Under the pieces are notes generated by a model. The model did not search any database. It worked only from the letters and a program-made list of their open reading frames with translations, and was not told where the DNA came from. The position numbers and the translations under genes are program-made. From Enemella dayhoffiae (GTDB lineage: Bacteria > Actinomycetota > Actinomycetes > Propionibacteriales > Propionibacteriaceae), in NCBI RefSeq assembly GCF_002250625.1, contig NZ_NMVQ01000023.1, positions 124,001 to 188,000 on the forward strand: a stretch of DNA of 64,000 bases, read 5' to 3'. Positions 54,701 through 62,339 of the stretch are shown piece after piece. The first letter of the stretch is position 1, and each line of letters starts with the position of its first letter.

Positions 54701-55281
54701 CGGCGCTCCACCCAGTCCCGGCCCGACACCTCAAGGAAGGCGTCTTTGAACGCGTCGAGCTGGCCCTCGTCGTCGAGTTGCCGCTCGAACCGCGCGATGT
54801 GACCCTGGTCGCCGTAGTACCCGCGGGACTCGTCGAATACCTTCACGAACACGCGTAGTAGGGCGTCGGTCTGATCCTTGCTGATCAGGGTCGCCTTCTG
54901 GTCGATGTTGAACAGGAGGCTCTTCGCCGGGATGCGGTCAGCTTTGTGGAGCAGCGGCGGCAAGAACGCATCCGTCGCCTTGGCGCGGAAGTTCTCCGAG
55001 ACACGCTCGCGAGGGAAGTCGTCGCCCTCCACGTCGCCGAGGAGGTGCGCGAGCATCTTCAAGAGGTGCGATTTGCCGGAGCCGAAGAAGCCCGAAATCC
55101 ATACGCCGTTCGCGTTGGTGTAATCCGTGTACGCCTCAAGCAGCAACTCCAGCCCCTTGGCGGCCTCGTTGGTCAGGACATACTCGTCGACCTCGGTGCC
55201 CAGGTGCGCAACGTCGTCGGCCTTGATGACGCCCTCGATGGGCCGCTGGACGTCCTTGGCGAAAATCTCGGTGAGCTGCAT
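51760..55281 (-). CDS. brxC: BrxC, BREX large ATPase
   Basis: 1,173 residues. Walker A is GFFGSGKSH (64-72), close to the start QLTEIFAKDVQRPIEGVIKAD, with FFVDEVGQFIG as the Walker B region. BrxC is the main structural ATPase of BREX and is thought to coordinate PglX and PglZ. ATG at 55281 fits homologues; a GTG three codons earlier (55290) would overlap the brxB stop. Confidence 0.93.
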   Translation of the reverse strand: MQLTEIFAKDVQRPIEGVIKADDVAHLGTEVDEYVLTNEAAKGLELLLEAYTDYTNANGVWISGFFGSGKSHLLKMLAHLLGDVEGDDFPRERVSENFRAKATDAFLPPLLHKADRIPAKSLLFNIDQKATLISKDQTDALLRVFVKVFDESRGYYGDQGHIARFERQLDDEGQLDAFKDAFLEVSGRDWVERRPSFGLPTVRRQVNEAYAQITGLDATTAPDILKTYQDTYSVSIEDFADEVRAWLNKQPAGYRLNFFVDEVGQFIGSNTHLMLNLQTIAESLNTKCGGRAWVFVTSQEDMDKVVGDRTKQQGNDFSKIQARFKTRVKLTSADVEEVIRKRLLEKNDKGTQVLEAVYAQESANFKTLFDFVDGAKTYRNFTDEAHFVGTYPFVSYQFPLFQAAIEGISDHNVFEGRNSSVGERSMLGVVQQVAKDIGDVEIGSLATFDAMFAGIRASLKSAAQRSIDRAERDLPDSGSPVTKLAVRILKALFLVKYVESFQATPRNLTVLVYDRFGRDLPALSKQVQEALTLLETQTYVQRNGNVYEYLTNEEQVIEEEIKNVEIDSSEVSTRLNKILSGDVVKTSKLRYAKNGQDFPFGYKLDDQAFGQQRELSLHFITPEYPYGPEEIRMHSAGKDELRVILAPDDRVLADLRLLIKTEKYTKRKQTSSLSPVEEQILRVKATQNAQREKELVERIRRAVGRADLVINAADLTVASQDAVTRITDGFQDLIARTYTQLSLLDGRTYSEQQVAGFANPDQSGMIDDASIHALAAPADEMLSYLLQRDRLGEQVTVKKIVEHFQAKPYGWDLASIECVIAWLVGTSKITLTVDSNILKRSEVASALRNTQKHSHAVVAPQKTFDQRKIAALRAFCTDFFDEPAVPKDPLELARHTSERLRAKCEELKARVSGSKYPFVTQLDAPIALLESVVGKPDDWYLTDFAIADDLLDAKSDLIDPIQAFLGGAQRKIYDEATQLLASNASNLNYLPSGSSQEVAQLLADPQAFRGNRMTKLKAASVDLQGRIDEALAANRDGALLEIDSRWAPLQTSTLYLEATDEAQHGVAQKVRSILDRIGGESQIAVVREIANTFEERTYPAILDELAASPRTTDTDGGDEPAPAPAKKQTVSVKSINAQGVHGVLETEEDVDRYLDALRTALIRALNDDKRIAL

Positions 55282-55286
55282 AACTG

Positions 55287-55886
55287 TCACGGTTCCTGTT
55301 CCAGAATGTTCTTGGCGCGGTAGTACTGGTCGTCCTTCAACCTGCCGAACAGCACCAGCGATGAGCCGAGCGTGTCGGACTGCTCGTAGCGGCCGGGGAA
55401 GAACATGAGCATCGGCCGGCCCACCACAACGCTCTGCAAGTTGTTGAGCACGTTGTGAGACCGGATGTAGGGGAAGACCTCGCCGATCCCGGTCAGGAAC
55501 ACGATGTCGAACTCGCCGTCTGCGAGCCGCTCTCGGATCGCGGGAGCCAGGTGCTGCTGCGGGTTGAGCATCGACTGCAGCATCTCCGTGAACTCGGCCT
55601 TGTCCAATTCGGGCTCGACCTCAAGCACTTCATCCCAGTCGCCGCGCTGCTTGAGGACGTCGACGGACAGGTCGTAGAGGTTGATCTCGCGTACCTCGAT
55701 GCCCTTGCCGGCCAGGCGGTTCTTGACCCGCTTCTTGGCCTTCGCCACATCAAGCGCGTGCTCCGGCTCGTAGGGGTAGATGAAGAACGGGACCTCGTTG
55801 GACAAGCCCTCCATCTTCAGGAAGCGCTCGCCACTGAGCACCGCGAACAGATGCTCCTCCTGGCGCGAAAGTTCATGGGGCGTCAC
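55287..55886 (-). CDS. brxB: BrxB (DUF1788)
   Basis: 199 residues, GTG start overlapping the brxA stop. FFIYPYEPEHALDV, DIVFLTGIGEVFPYIRSH and PMLMFFPGRY are DUF1788 hallmarks. It is a small BREX-1 core component of unknown biochemical role. Confidence 0.92.
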   Translation of the reverse strand: MTPHELSRQEEHLFAVLSGERFLKMEGLSNEVPFFIYPYEPEHALDVAKAKKRVKNRLAGKGIEVREINLYDLSVDVLKQRGDWDEVLEVEPELDKAEFTEMLQSMLNPQQHLAPAIRERLADGEFDIVFLTGIGEVFPYIRSHNVLNNLQSVVVGRPMLMFFPGRYEQSDTLGSSLVLFGRLKDDQYYRAKNILEQEP

Positions 55887-56503
55887 AACGAGACCTCCTT
55901 GATGTCGCGGGCCGGGAGGTAGCGGAGGTCACTTGGTAGCTGAGCGTCGAGTGCGTCCCGGACACGCTCTGACAGGGCCGCGTTGACGATCTCGCTGCCT
56001 GCAAGCAGTCCAGCCTCGGTCAGCATGCGGAACACGGTCGACCGGAGCTTCTGCAACGTCGAGTCCTTCACCTCTACGAGCTCGGGGTGCCACAGCGCCT
56101 TCCCACGAACGAAACTGTCGAAGTCGTCGTATCCCAAGGTGGGAGTGAGCAGGAGGAAGCGCTCGCGCACGACCTCTTCCGCGAAGTCGCCGATGAGCGC
56201 GTAGCGACGGCACGCCGCGACCCACATCAGGTGACCGCGTTCGCTGGGGCTAGCGTCTCGCAGCAACTCCAGCTCCGGGTCCGTGAGCACCGCCAAGCGC
56301 TGCGCGACCTCGCGCACCAACCGGAATCCGGACGAGGCGGTTCGCGCCTGGAGCAAGTTCTCTGAACGGAGCCGGTCTCGAACCAGACCCCAGTCACGAA
56401 CTTCCAGGAAGAGCGGCGCGGCGATCACGGCCTCCCGAGTCAGGAGGGCACCACTGGTGAAGGACAGGGCGTATCGGTCCTGTCCCTGAGACGTGATGCT
56501 CAT
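55883..56503 (-). CDS. brxA: BrxA (DUF1819)
   Basis: 206 residues, ATG with a GGAAGGAGG site. YALSFTSGALLTREA and LMWVAACRRYALIGDFAEEV identify DUF1819, a DNA-binding BREX-1 protein. It is the first gene of the operon; 89 bases separate it from the upstream HTH gene. Confidence 0.92.
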   Translation of the reverse strand: MSITSQGQDRYALSFTSGALLTREAVIAAPLFLEVRDWGLVRDRLRSENLLQARTASSGFRLVREVAQRLAVLTDPELELLRDASPSERGHLMWVAACRRYALIGDFAEEVVRERFLLLTPTLGYDDFDSFVRGKALWHPELVEVKDSTLQKLRSTVFRMLTEAGLLAGSEIVNAALSERVRDALDAQLPSDLRYLPARDIKEVSL

Positions 56504-56592
56504 CTGGTGCCTCCTTCCGGTTTTGGGCAGTGGATCAGGATATGGGGTGCCACCGACAAGGTGTCAGCGGCGGCTCGGAGCGAGCGAAGCGC

Positions 56593-56793
56593 TCACCCTG
56601 GCGGGGAGGGTTCGGAGTCGGCGGCTGCGCCACCTCGTCGCACCCAGTCGTCGATCTCGCTGGCTTGGAACTTCCAGAGGCGTCCGACCTTGTGGGCGGG
56701 CATGGCCCTCTCGGCGATCCAGGTGTAGACGGTGTCTTTGGTGACCCCGAGGTGGGCGGCGATTTCGTCTGCGGACAGCCACGGCTCAGCCAC
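56593..56793 (-). CDS. Excisionase-type HTH (MerR-like) protein upstream of BREX
   Basis: 66 residues, GTG start. LSADEIAAHLGVTKDTVYTWIAERAMPAHKVGRLWKF is the winged HTH of Xis/AlpA-type proteins. On the same strand as BREX and 89 bases before brxA, it is a candidate operon regulator or the element's directionality factor. Confidence 0.8.
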   Translation of the reverse strand: MAEPWLSADEIAAHLGVTKDTVYTWIAERAMPAHKVGRLWKFQASEIDDWVRRGGAAADSEPSPPG

Positions 56794-56923
56794 GTTGGTC
56801 CTCCCTCGCTCTGGCCCAGGCAGGCCAACACTCACGATGATACCGGCGGAGGTACGGCTTGAGTTGGGTTTCTCCGGGCGTGGCCGAACGAGACGGGTGC
56901 TGAACCGGGGCCCACTCGGCCGA

Positions 56924-58057
56924 TCAGTCCGAGACACAGGCATTGAGCCAGGTGGTCGCTGTCCGCTGCCACCGGTCGGGGTCGGTGTTCCAGCAGAGGG
57001 TGTGGCCGGCGTCGAAGGTCTCCAGCTCGACGAGGTCCGGGCGTGCTTCTCGGAGTGCTTGCGAGAGCCGGATCGGCACGGAGTCGTCTCGGCTGCCGTG
57101 GAGGATCAGGGTCGGCGTAGCGAGGTCTGCGGCTCGGGATGTCCAGTCGAAGGAGCGGAGCGGGATGCGGCCCGGCAGGCCGACAGTGCGTGCCAGTGGG
57201 GCGAGGGTGAGCCACGGGATCGCGAGGTGCCCGGCTGCTGCGGGCAGTCCGCTGCGGGCGCAGTTCGTCTTGACGACTTCGGCCCAGTTGAGGACTGGTG
57301 AGTCAAGGACGAGCGCGGCGATCAGTCCCTGGTGCCGCGGGTGGTCGGCGAGTTGGAGTGCGATCGCGGCACCCATTGACCAGCCGAAGATCACGATTCG
57401 TTGGGCTCCGCGTCGGACGGCGTATCCGATGGCTTCGTCAACGTCCGGCGTCTCGGCGTCGCCGAGTGTTGATCGGACGGTACCGACTCGTGGCCCTTCT
57501 GCGGTGTTGCGGTAGCTGACGACCAGGGAGTTGTAGCCGAGTTCGGTTGCGGCGAGGACGCCGCGGAGGGTGCCGGCGCGGGTGCTGCCGAGGCCGTGGA
57601 TATGAATCGCCCAGGTCGAAGACTCGCCGTCGATGCGCCAGGTCGGGCATGGTCCTGCTGGGGCCGGAATGGTGATGTCGCGGGCGCGGATTCCGGCGTC
57701 GGCTGGCGTGGCGTAGTAGATGCCGCTCCACGAAGCGCGGTCACCGGCCTTCGGTGTACGGCCGGGCGCAGTATCTGTGATCCTGCGGGCGACGCGGTCG
57801 GGTCCGCGATCAACGATCTCGGCCCAGAGCTGCGCCCAGCCGCCGTGCTCGAACCAGAGGTTGTAGATGCCAGGCGCTGTGGTCTGCTCGGTGCGGTCGA
57901 GCACGATCAGGCCGTCGTCGTCGTACTCGACTCCTCGGATGGTGAGGTCGAAGGTGCGTGGGCCGACGGGGGCGGTGAGCCGTCTCGCGATGGCCCATCC
58001 GAGCCCAGCAGCCGCCGCCGCTGCGATCCCGCTGCCGAGAACGATGCGCCCGATCAT
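56924..58057 (-). CDS. Alpha/beta hydrolase with N-terminal membrane anchor
   Basis: 377 residues. An N-terminal hydrophobic helix (IVLGSGIAAAAAAGLGWAIA) anchors it. The nucleophile elbow is GWSMG (~225), with an aspartate in GSRDDSVP and histidine in DAGHTLCWN. The substrate is unknown. It overlaps the seven-TM gene (ATGA) and belongs to the XRE/ImmA operon. Confidence 0.8.
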   Translation of the reverse strand: MIGRIVLGSGIAAAAAAGLGWAIARRLTAPVGPRTFDLTIRGVEYDDDGLIVLDRTEQTTAPGIYNLWFEHGGWAQLWAEIVDRGPDRVARRITDTAPGRTPKAGDRASWSGIYYATPADAGIRARDITIPAPAGPCPTWRIDGESSTWAIHIHGLGSTRAGTLRGVLAATELGYNSLVVSYRNTAEGPRVGTVRSTLGDAETPDVDEAIGYAVRRGAQRIVIFGWSMGAAIALQLADHPRHQGLIAALVLDSPVLNWAEVVKTNCARSGLPAAAGHLAIPWLTLAPLARTVGLPGRIPLRSFDWTSRAADLATPTLILHGSRDDSVPIRLSQALREARPDLVELETFDAGHTLCWNTDPDRWQRTATTWLNACVSD

Positions 58058-59064
58058 GATCTACGCTCCTCAGCGCGCGGAACGGGCAAGGCCACCGCGA
58101 TAGCGCTGTCGCTTCCGACGAGGTGGCTCTCGGCGCGTTCGAGCAGATCGCGCTCGGCGGCGTTGATGTCGAAGGTGATGCGGGGGTCGATCATCGCATC
58201 GCGGATTTCGACGATCACCCGGTGGAGGTGCCCTTCGGGGTCTTCGCTGCTGGCCGCGAGAGGGTCGGCCTGGCTGAGCCCAGGCCGCGCGAGCGTGGCC
58301 CGGTGCCAGAGCGGTTCCAGCTGCGCTGTGAAGGCGATGGTGTGCCGCAGTCTGGCGTGGTGCTGGGCGCGGCGGACGGCGGGCTGGACCGCGAACCCGG
58401 CGCAGAGGAACACGAAAGTGAGGACGGAGAGCGGGTCGTAGGCGGCCTGGATGGCGTGCATGAGGCCGAGGTGGCCGGTGGCATGGGCGATGTCCATCAC
58501 GATCACGGCGAGGCAGAGCGCGACGCCGAAGGCCGATCCCAGGCTCAACAGTGCAGCCGGCAGGTGCTGGGTGCCGCTGCTGTGCCGGTACTGCCGTGCG
58601 GCGAGGACGAGCATCGTCGCGATGACGAGTGTTCCGTAGCTGAAGTTGATGATCGAGTAGACCGCGGCTGCTGGCTGCGCGCCGAGGTCGCTCATGAATC
58701 GTGTCGTGGTGGTGCCGCGGTCGATGGACAGGAACGATGAGGTGATCGCGAGCAGTGCGATGAGCAGGACGGGTGCGCTGACGGCGGCGCGGACGAGCCT
58801 GGGCCGGTACTCGCCGGACTTCATGACGCCGCGCCCGAGGAAGAAGAGCCCGGTCATCAGCAGGGCGTCCGCGATCAGCGTCGCGATGTTCGTGCCGCCG
58901 AGGAGCGGATCGACGACCGAGTAGATGCCATCGACGTTCAGCGTCATCGCGATGGCGATGGTGAGTGCGGCGTAGGTGACGCTTCGGTCGGTGCGTTTGC
59001 GGCGGAAGATGAGCAGGCTCGCCACGAGCGCCCACATGAGCGCCGCGACGAGCGTCTGGATCAT
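58054..59064 (-). CDS. Seven-TM protein, MAB_1171c-like
   Basis: 336 residues. Seven hydrophobic helices fill the first ~240 residues, followed by a soluble tail. The layout and its position beside XRE, ImmA and hydrolase genes resemble the MAB_1171c family of putative transporters. It overlaps both neighbours by four bases. Transport or signalling is unproven. Confidence 0.65.
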   Translation of the reverse strand: MIQTLVAALMWALVASLLIFRRKRTDRSVTYAALTIAIAMTLNVDGIYSVVDPLLGGTNIATLIADALLMTGLFFLGRGVMKSGEYRPRLVRAAVSAPVLLIALLAITSSFLSIDRGTTTTRFMSDLGAQPAAAVYSIINFSYGTLVIATMLVLAARQYRHSSGTQHLPAALLSLGSAFGVALCLAVIVMDIAHATGHLGLMHAIQAAYDPLSVLTFVFLCAGFAVQPAVRRAQHHARLRHTIAFTAQLEPLWHRATLARPGLSQADPLAASSEDPEGHLHRVIVEIRDAMIDPRITFDINAAERDLLERAESHLVGSDSAIAVALPVPRAEERRS

Positions 59065-59525
59065 CCGAAGACCTCCGAGTAGGCCGATTCGGCGAACACC
59101 GCCCCTCGGATGCCTGCGGCGAGCCGGTCCGCGAGGGACTCGGCGGCGATCTCGGTTTCGCTGTCGAGGTCTTGCCGACTGAGCAGGCGGGCACGGGTGT
59201 ACGGCGGGATGTTGGGCAGCAAGACTTCCTCGACGGCGCAGTCGTCGCCGTCGCAGTGCCCGAGGATCATGTGGGCAAGCTCGTGGAGCACGAACTGCTG
59301 ACGGTGCAGCGCGGAGTCGCTGCGGGCGTGGAGCACGAAGTCTTCGGCGTCGGTGGAGATCAAGGCCGCGCAGAGGCCGTCGTGGGCGTCGAGGTCTGCG
59401 AGTTCGACGATGCGGAGCCGCCGGTGCCGCCGGTCTTGGACGGTGTGGCGGAGGTCGTCGAGGGTGAAGGTGTTGCCGAGCTGAAGGCCCGCGACGGCCG
59501 CCGATACGGTCTGTTCGATATTCAC
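59061..59525 (-). CDS. ImmA/IrrE-type metallopeptidase
   Basis: 154 residues. LHELAHMILGH (HELAH, 81-85) is the zinc motif, and ESLADRLAAGI supplies the later Glu. ImmA-type proteins cleave or inactivate an XRE repressor to induce a mobile element. The XRE gene lies 60 bases upstream on the same strand. Confidence 0.85.
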   Translation of the reverse strand: MNIEQTVSAAVAGLQLGNTFTLDDLRHTVQDRRHRRLRIVELADLDAHDGLCAALISTDAEDFVLHARSDSALHRQQFVLHELAHMILGHCDGDDCAVEEVLLPNIPPYTRARLLSRQDLDSETEIAAESLADRLAAGIRGAVFAESAYSEVFG

Positions 59526-59585
59526 GGTTCGCCCCTTGTCTGTGGGGAGCAGGACCGGTGGCGGCTCCGTGTCGCGCGGTACCGG

Positions 59586-60017
59586 TCAGTGCTCGGGCAT
59601 ATGTGTCATTTCCTCGTCCAGGAACTTGGTGATGGCATTGAGTGCTTTCGGCGAGATGTCGCCGAGAGTGCGCGCTGCGTAGGACTTCACCTTCGCGGCA
59701 CGCATGGACCGAACCAGATCGAGCTGCGCGGAGACCTTCTCGGGGGTAGCGGCACCGTCCTCGCCGAGCAGGAACGCGGCGTCCACGTCGAAGAACGCGG
59801 CCAGCCCCTCGAAGACGGCGGGGTCTTGGACATAGCGGTGGCCGTTGACCATGTACGTCCAGCGCGACCGCGACAGGTTGGTGCCTCGTTCGTGGAGGTA
59901 GCCGGCGATCTGCGCGTAGGTCGGCTCAGTACCGGACTCGGCGACGGCGACGTCCATCAGGAGACGCAGACGCTTGGCGAGGTCTTCGGCCGCAGCCTGG
60001 CTCTCGTCTTCGGTCAT
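59586..60017 (-). CDS. XRE-family element repressor
   Basis: 143 residues from ATG at 60017 (GTG at 60023 possible). HTH-like PTYAQIAGYLHERGTNLSRSRWTYMVNGHR and FEGLAAFFDVDAAFLLG are typical. The C-terminal half may contact ImmA. Palindromes immediately upstream are its likely operators. Confidence 0.82.
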   Translation of the reverse strand: MTEDESQAAAEDLAKRLRLLMDVAVAESGTEPTYAQIAGYLHERGTNLSRSRWTYMVNGHRYVQDPAVFEGLAAFFDVDAAFLLGEDGAATPEKVSAQLDLVRSMRAAKVKSYAARTLGDISPKALNAITKFLDEEMTHMPEH

Positions 60018-60079
60018 GACGGTGACCCCCTTCCCTTCTCGACGGGCAAGGCATCGATGCACTCCACCCAATGGGTGGT

Positions 60080-60183
60080 TGTGCATGCTCAACCGTACTC
60101 GTTGAGCATGCACAAATCAAGGGTTGCGCATGCTCAACGGTCGATGTTAGAACAGGACTCCGGGGCATTTTGAGCATGCTCAA
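60080..60183. promoter_or_regulatory. Operator cluster of the divergent XRE / ArdC switch
   Basis: A perfect 14-bp dyad with a 7-base spacer (60080-60093 / 60101-60114, TGTGCATGCTCAAC) is followed by a single half-site GCATGCTCAAC (60128-60138) and a perfect 14-bp palindrome TTGAGCATGCTCAA (60170-60183). All share GCATGCTCAA. A CCACCCA/TGGGTGG dyad lies at 60065-60079. The 310 bases between the two divergent genes hold these sites and no gene. Confidence 0.75.
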
Positions 60184-60327
60184 TGTCGCGTGCCGGTCTC
60201 GGCTTGGGCTGCCTCAAGGAGGTGATCGATGTCCAGCTCACGGTCTGGGCGCGGGTGTTCGCGCCTACCTGCCAGGTATACCGCCGCGCGCAATCTTGGC
60301 GTGGCCCGCCGAAGAGGAGGCCGGAGC

Positions 60328-61407
60328 ATGGCATCGAACGAGGACGCCCGCGCGGCAAGGGAAGCGAAGCTCGATGAGCTCCACGAGAAGCTGACTGGCG
60401 CGGTCGAGTCGCTGATCTCGGGTGACGACTGGCGGCAGGCGCTGGCCTTCGCGGCACGGTTCCGGTCGCGGTCGTTCAACAACACGATGCTGATCTGGGT
60501 GCAGCACGAGGCCGCCTTCGAGGTAGGCCGCGTGCCGGAGCCCTTCCCGACTCTGGTTGCCGGGTACCGGCAGTGGCAGGGGCTGGGGCGGCAGGTGATG
60601 AAGGGTCAGCCGGGTTACATGATCTTCGCCCCGGTGATGGGCCGGTTCGCTACCGCGACCCCTGCCGATGCGGGATCGTGGCGGCGGCTCGGGCCGAGGG
60701 AGAAGCCGAAGGCCGGCGAGGTGGTGCGCTCGCGGATGGTCGGCGCAAGACCAGCGTACGTGTGGGATGCCTCCCAGACCGACGGCGAGCCGCTGCCGGT
60801 GCCGCCGACTCCAACGCTGCTGGAAGGCGAAGCACCTTCGGGGTTGTGGGATGGGTTGGCCGGGCAGATTCGCCGGGCGGGGTTCGAGGTGCTGCGGGTG
60901 CCGCACGAGGGGATGATCTCCGGCGCGAACGGCCTCACGGACTACGAGGCCCGCACGGTCGCGGTGCGGGAGAACATGGACCCTGCCGCGCAGGTCAAGA
61001 CGCTCGCGCACGAGCTGGCCCACGTTGTGATGCACGATCCCGACGACGAGGAGGCGCGGCAGCATCGCGGCATCCGCGAGGTCGAAGCCGAGTCCGTCGC
61101 GCTGATGATCAGTGTCGCGCACGGCATGGACACCGCCGGGTACACGATCCCGTACGTCTCGACTTGGGCCGCCCGTGTGGACGGCCAAGGGCCCGTCCAG
61201 GTGGTGCAGGCCACCGGCGAGCGGGTGCGGAAGGCCGCGCTGGCGATCCTCGACCAGCTCGACACGCTCCAAGTCGGCGACGGCACCCCGCCGGGCCTCG
61301 AACGCGACACCCCCAGTCCGCGCACCTCCCGCGCGGCTTTGAGTGCGGTGGAGACGGATCGTCCGCGTGGTGCGCCGGTGCCCGAGCTGGCAGGGCGGGG
61401 GCTGTGA
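60328..61407 (+). CDS. ArdC-like ssDNA-binding / ImmA-type metalloprotease protein
   Basis: 359 residues. The N-terminal ArdC domain (DUF1738 type: FRSRSFNNTMLIWVQ, GYRQWQGLGRQVMKG) binds ssDNA. The C-terminal part carries LAHELAHVVMH, a zinc peptidase motif. ArdC proteins protect incoming plasmid DNA from restriction. ATG at 60328 follows GAGGAGG. A longer form from ATG 60229, which has a perfect Shine-Dalgarno sequence, would add 33 Arg-rich residues. Confidence 0.82.
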   Translation: MASNEDARAAREAKLDELHEKLTGAVESLISGDDWRQALAFAARFRSRSFNNTMLIWVQHEAAFEVGRVPEPFPTLVAGYRQWQGLGRQVMKGQPGYMIFAPVMGRFATATPADAGSWRRLGPREKPKAGEVVRSRMVGARPAYVWDASQTDGEPLPVPPTPTLLEGEAPSGLWDGLAGQIRRAGFEVLRVPHEGMISGANGLTDYEARTVAVRENMDPAAQVKTLAHELAHVVMHDPDDEEARQHRGIREVEAESVALMISVAHGMDTAGYTIPYVSTWAARVDGQGPVQVVQATGERVRKAALAILDQLDTLQVGDGTPPGLERDTPSPRTSRAALSAVETDRPRGAPVPELAGRGL

Positions 61408-62339
61408 TGCCCGAAGCATTCGATGTCCTTGCGGCGCTCATCCGTGTGGATCGCTCACCAAGCCTGATGCTGGCGGCGGGCACCCTCGCGGCGGCTGGCG
61501 TGCCCGTGTTCCCGTGCGTCGTCGAGGGGAAGCGTCCGCTGACCCGCCGTGGGTTCCTCGACGCGAGCAGCGACCCGGAGCAGGTTGCGGCCTGGTGGTC
61601 GCGCACACCGAAGGCGAACATCGGCATCCCGACCGGCGCTCCATCGGGCGTGGTGGTCGTCGATGTCGATGTCCACGGCCCCCACGATGGCCGCGTGGCG
61701 TTCAAGCGCGCCACCGAAGCGGGGCTCGTCGATGGAGCGGGTCTGCTGGTGCGCACGCCCACCGGTGGCGCGCATGTGTACTTCCCGGCGACCACGGGCA
61801 AGGAGCAGCGGTCGTGGCAGGCCGCCAGGGCGGGTGTCGATTTCCGGGGTGACGGCGGCTACATCATCGCTCCTCCTTCCCGGCGAATCGTCGACGGCAA
61901 TGTGAGGCGTTACGAGGTCGCCGATATCGCCGCGCACTCGGTCGGCACGGTGGACGCGGTCCGGCTGCGGGACTTCCTCGACCCGCGCCCCGTCGCCCCG
62001 CCACGCGCCAGCAGCGGCTCGATGGATGTGGATTCTGAGCGGTTGGCTACATGGGTCGCCGGGCGGGGCGAGGGCGAGCGGAACCGGGGCCTGTTCTGGG
62101 CGGCCTGCCGCCTCGCCGAGAACGGCGTCTCGCCCACCGAAGCGCTCGATGCCCTGGGTGCTGCCGCACAGTCGGCGGGTCTGGGCGATCGTGAGGTCAC
62201 CACGACCGTCCGCTCGGCCTACCGAGCCACCCAGCCCGCATCCGGGGCCACGTCAGGCGGCCGGAGCCAGAGCGCGGGTCGCTGGTTCGGTCGCTCGGCG
62301 GGCCCACCGTCCGCAGCCGTGGGGAGGGCCGGGCTGTGA
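61407..62339 (+). CDS. Primase-polymerase (bifunctional DNA primase/polymerase N-terminal domain)
   Basis: 310 residues, TGATG overlap. VVVDVDVHGPHDG (catalytic DxD), GGAHVYFP and GGYIIAPPSR identify the AEP prim-pol domain of plasmids and ICEs. A short C-terminal region resembles the start of a helicase linker, but no helicase domain is present. It probably primes element DNA after transfer. Confidence 0.85.
   Translation: MPEAFDVLAALIRVDRSPSLMLAAGTLAAAGVPVFPCVVEGKRPLTRRGFLDASSDPEQVAAWWSRTPKANIGIPTGAPSGVVVVDVDVHGPHDGRVAFKRATEAGLVDGAGLLVRTPTGGAHVYFPATTGKEQRSWQAARAGVDFRGDGGYIIAPPSRRIVDGNVRRYEVADIAAHSVGTVDAVRLRDFLDPRPVAPPRASSGSMDVDSERLATWVAGRGEGERNRGLFWAACRLAENGVSPTEALDALGAAAQSAGLGDREVTTTVRSAYRATQPASGATSGGRSQSAGRWFGRSAGPPSAAVGRAGL

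Noticed and set aside
60229-60327. Upstream ATG of ardC as the definite start
   Set aside because: The Shine-Dalgarno sequence is excellent, but the added 33 residues are Arg-rich and unlike the ArdC domain start; kept as an alternative only.
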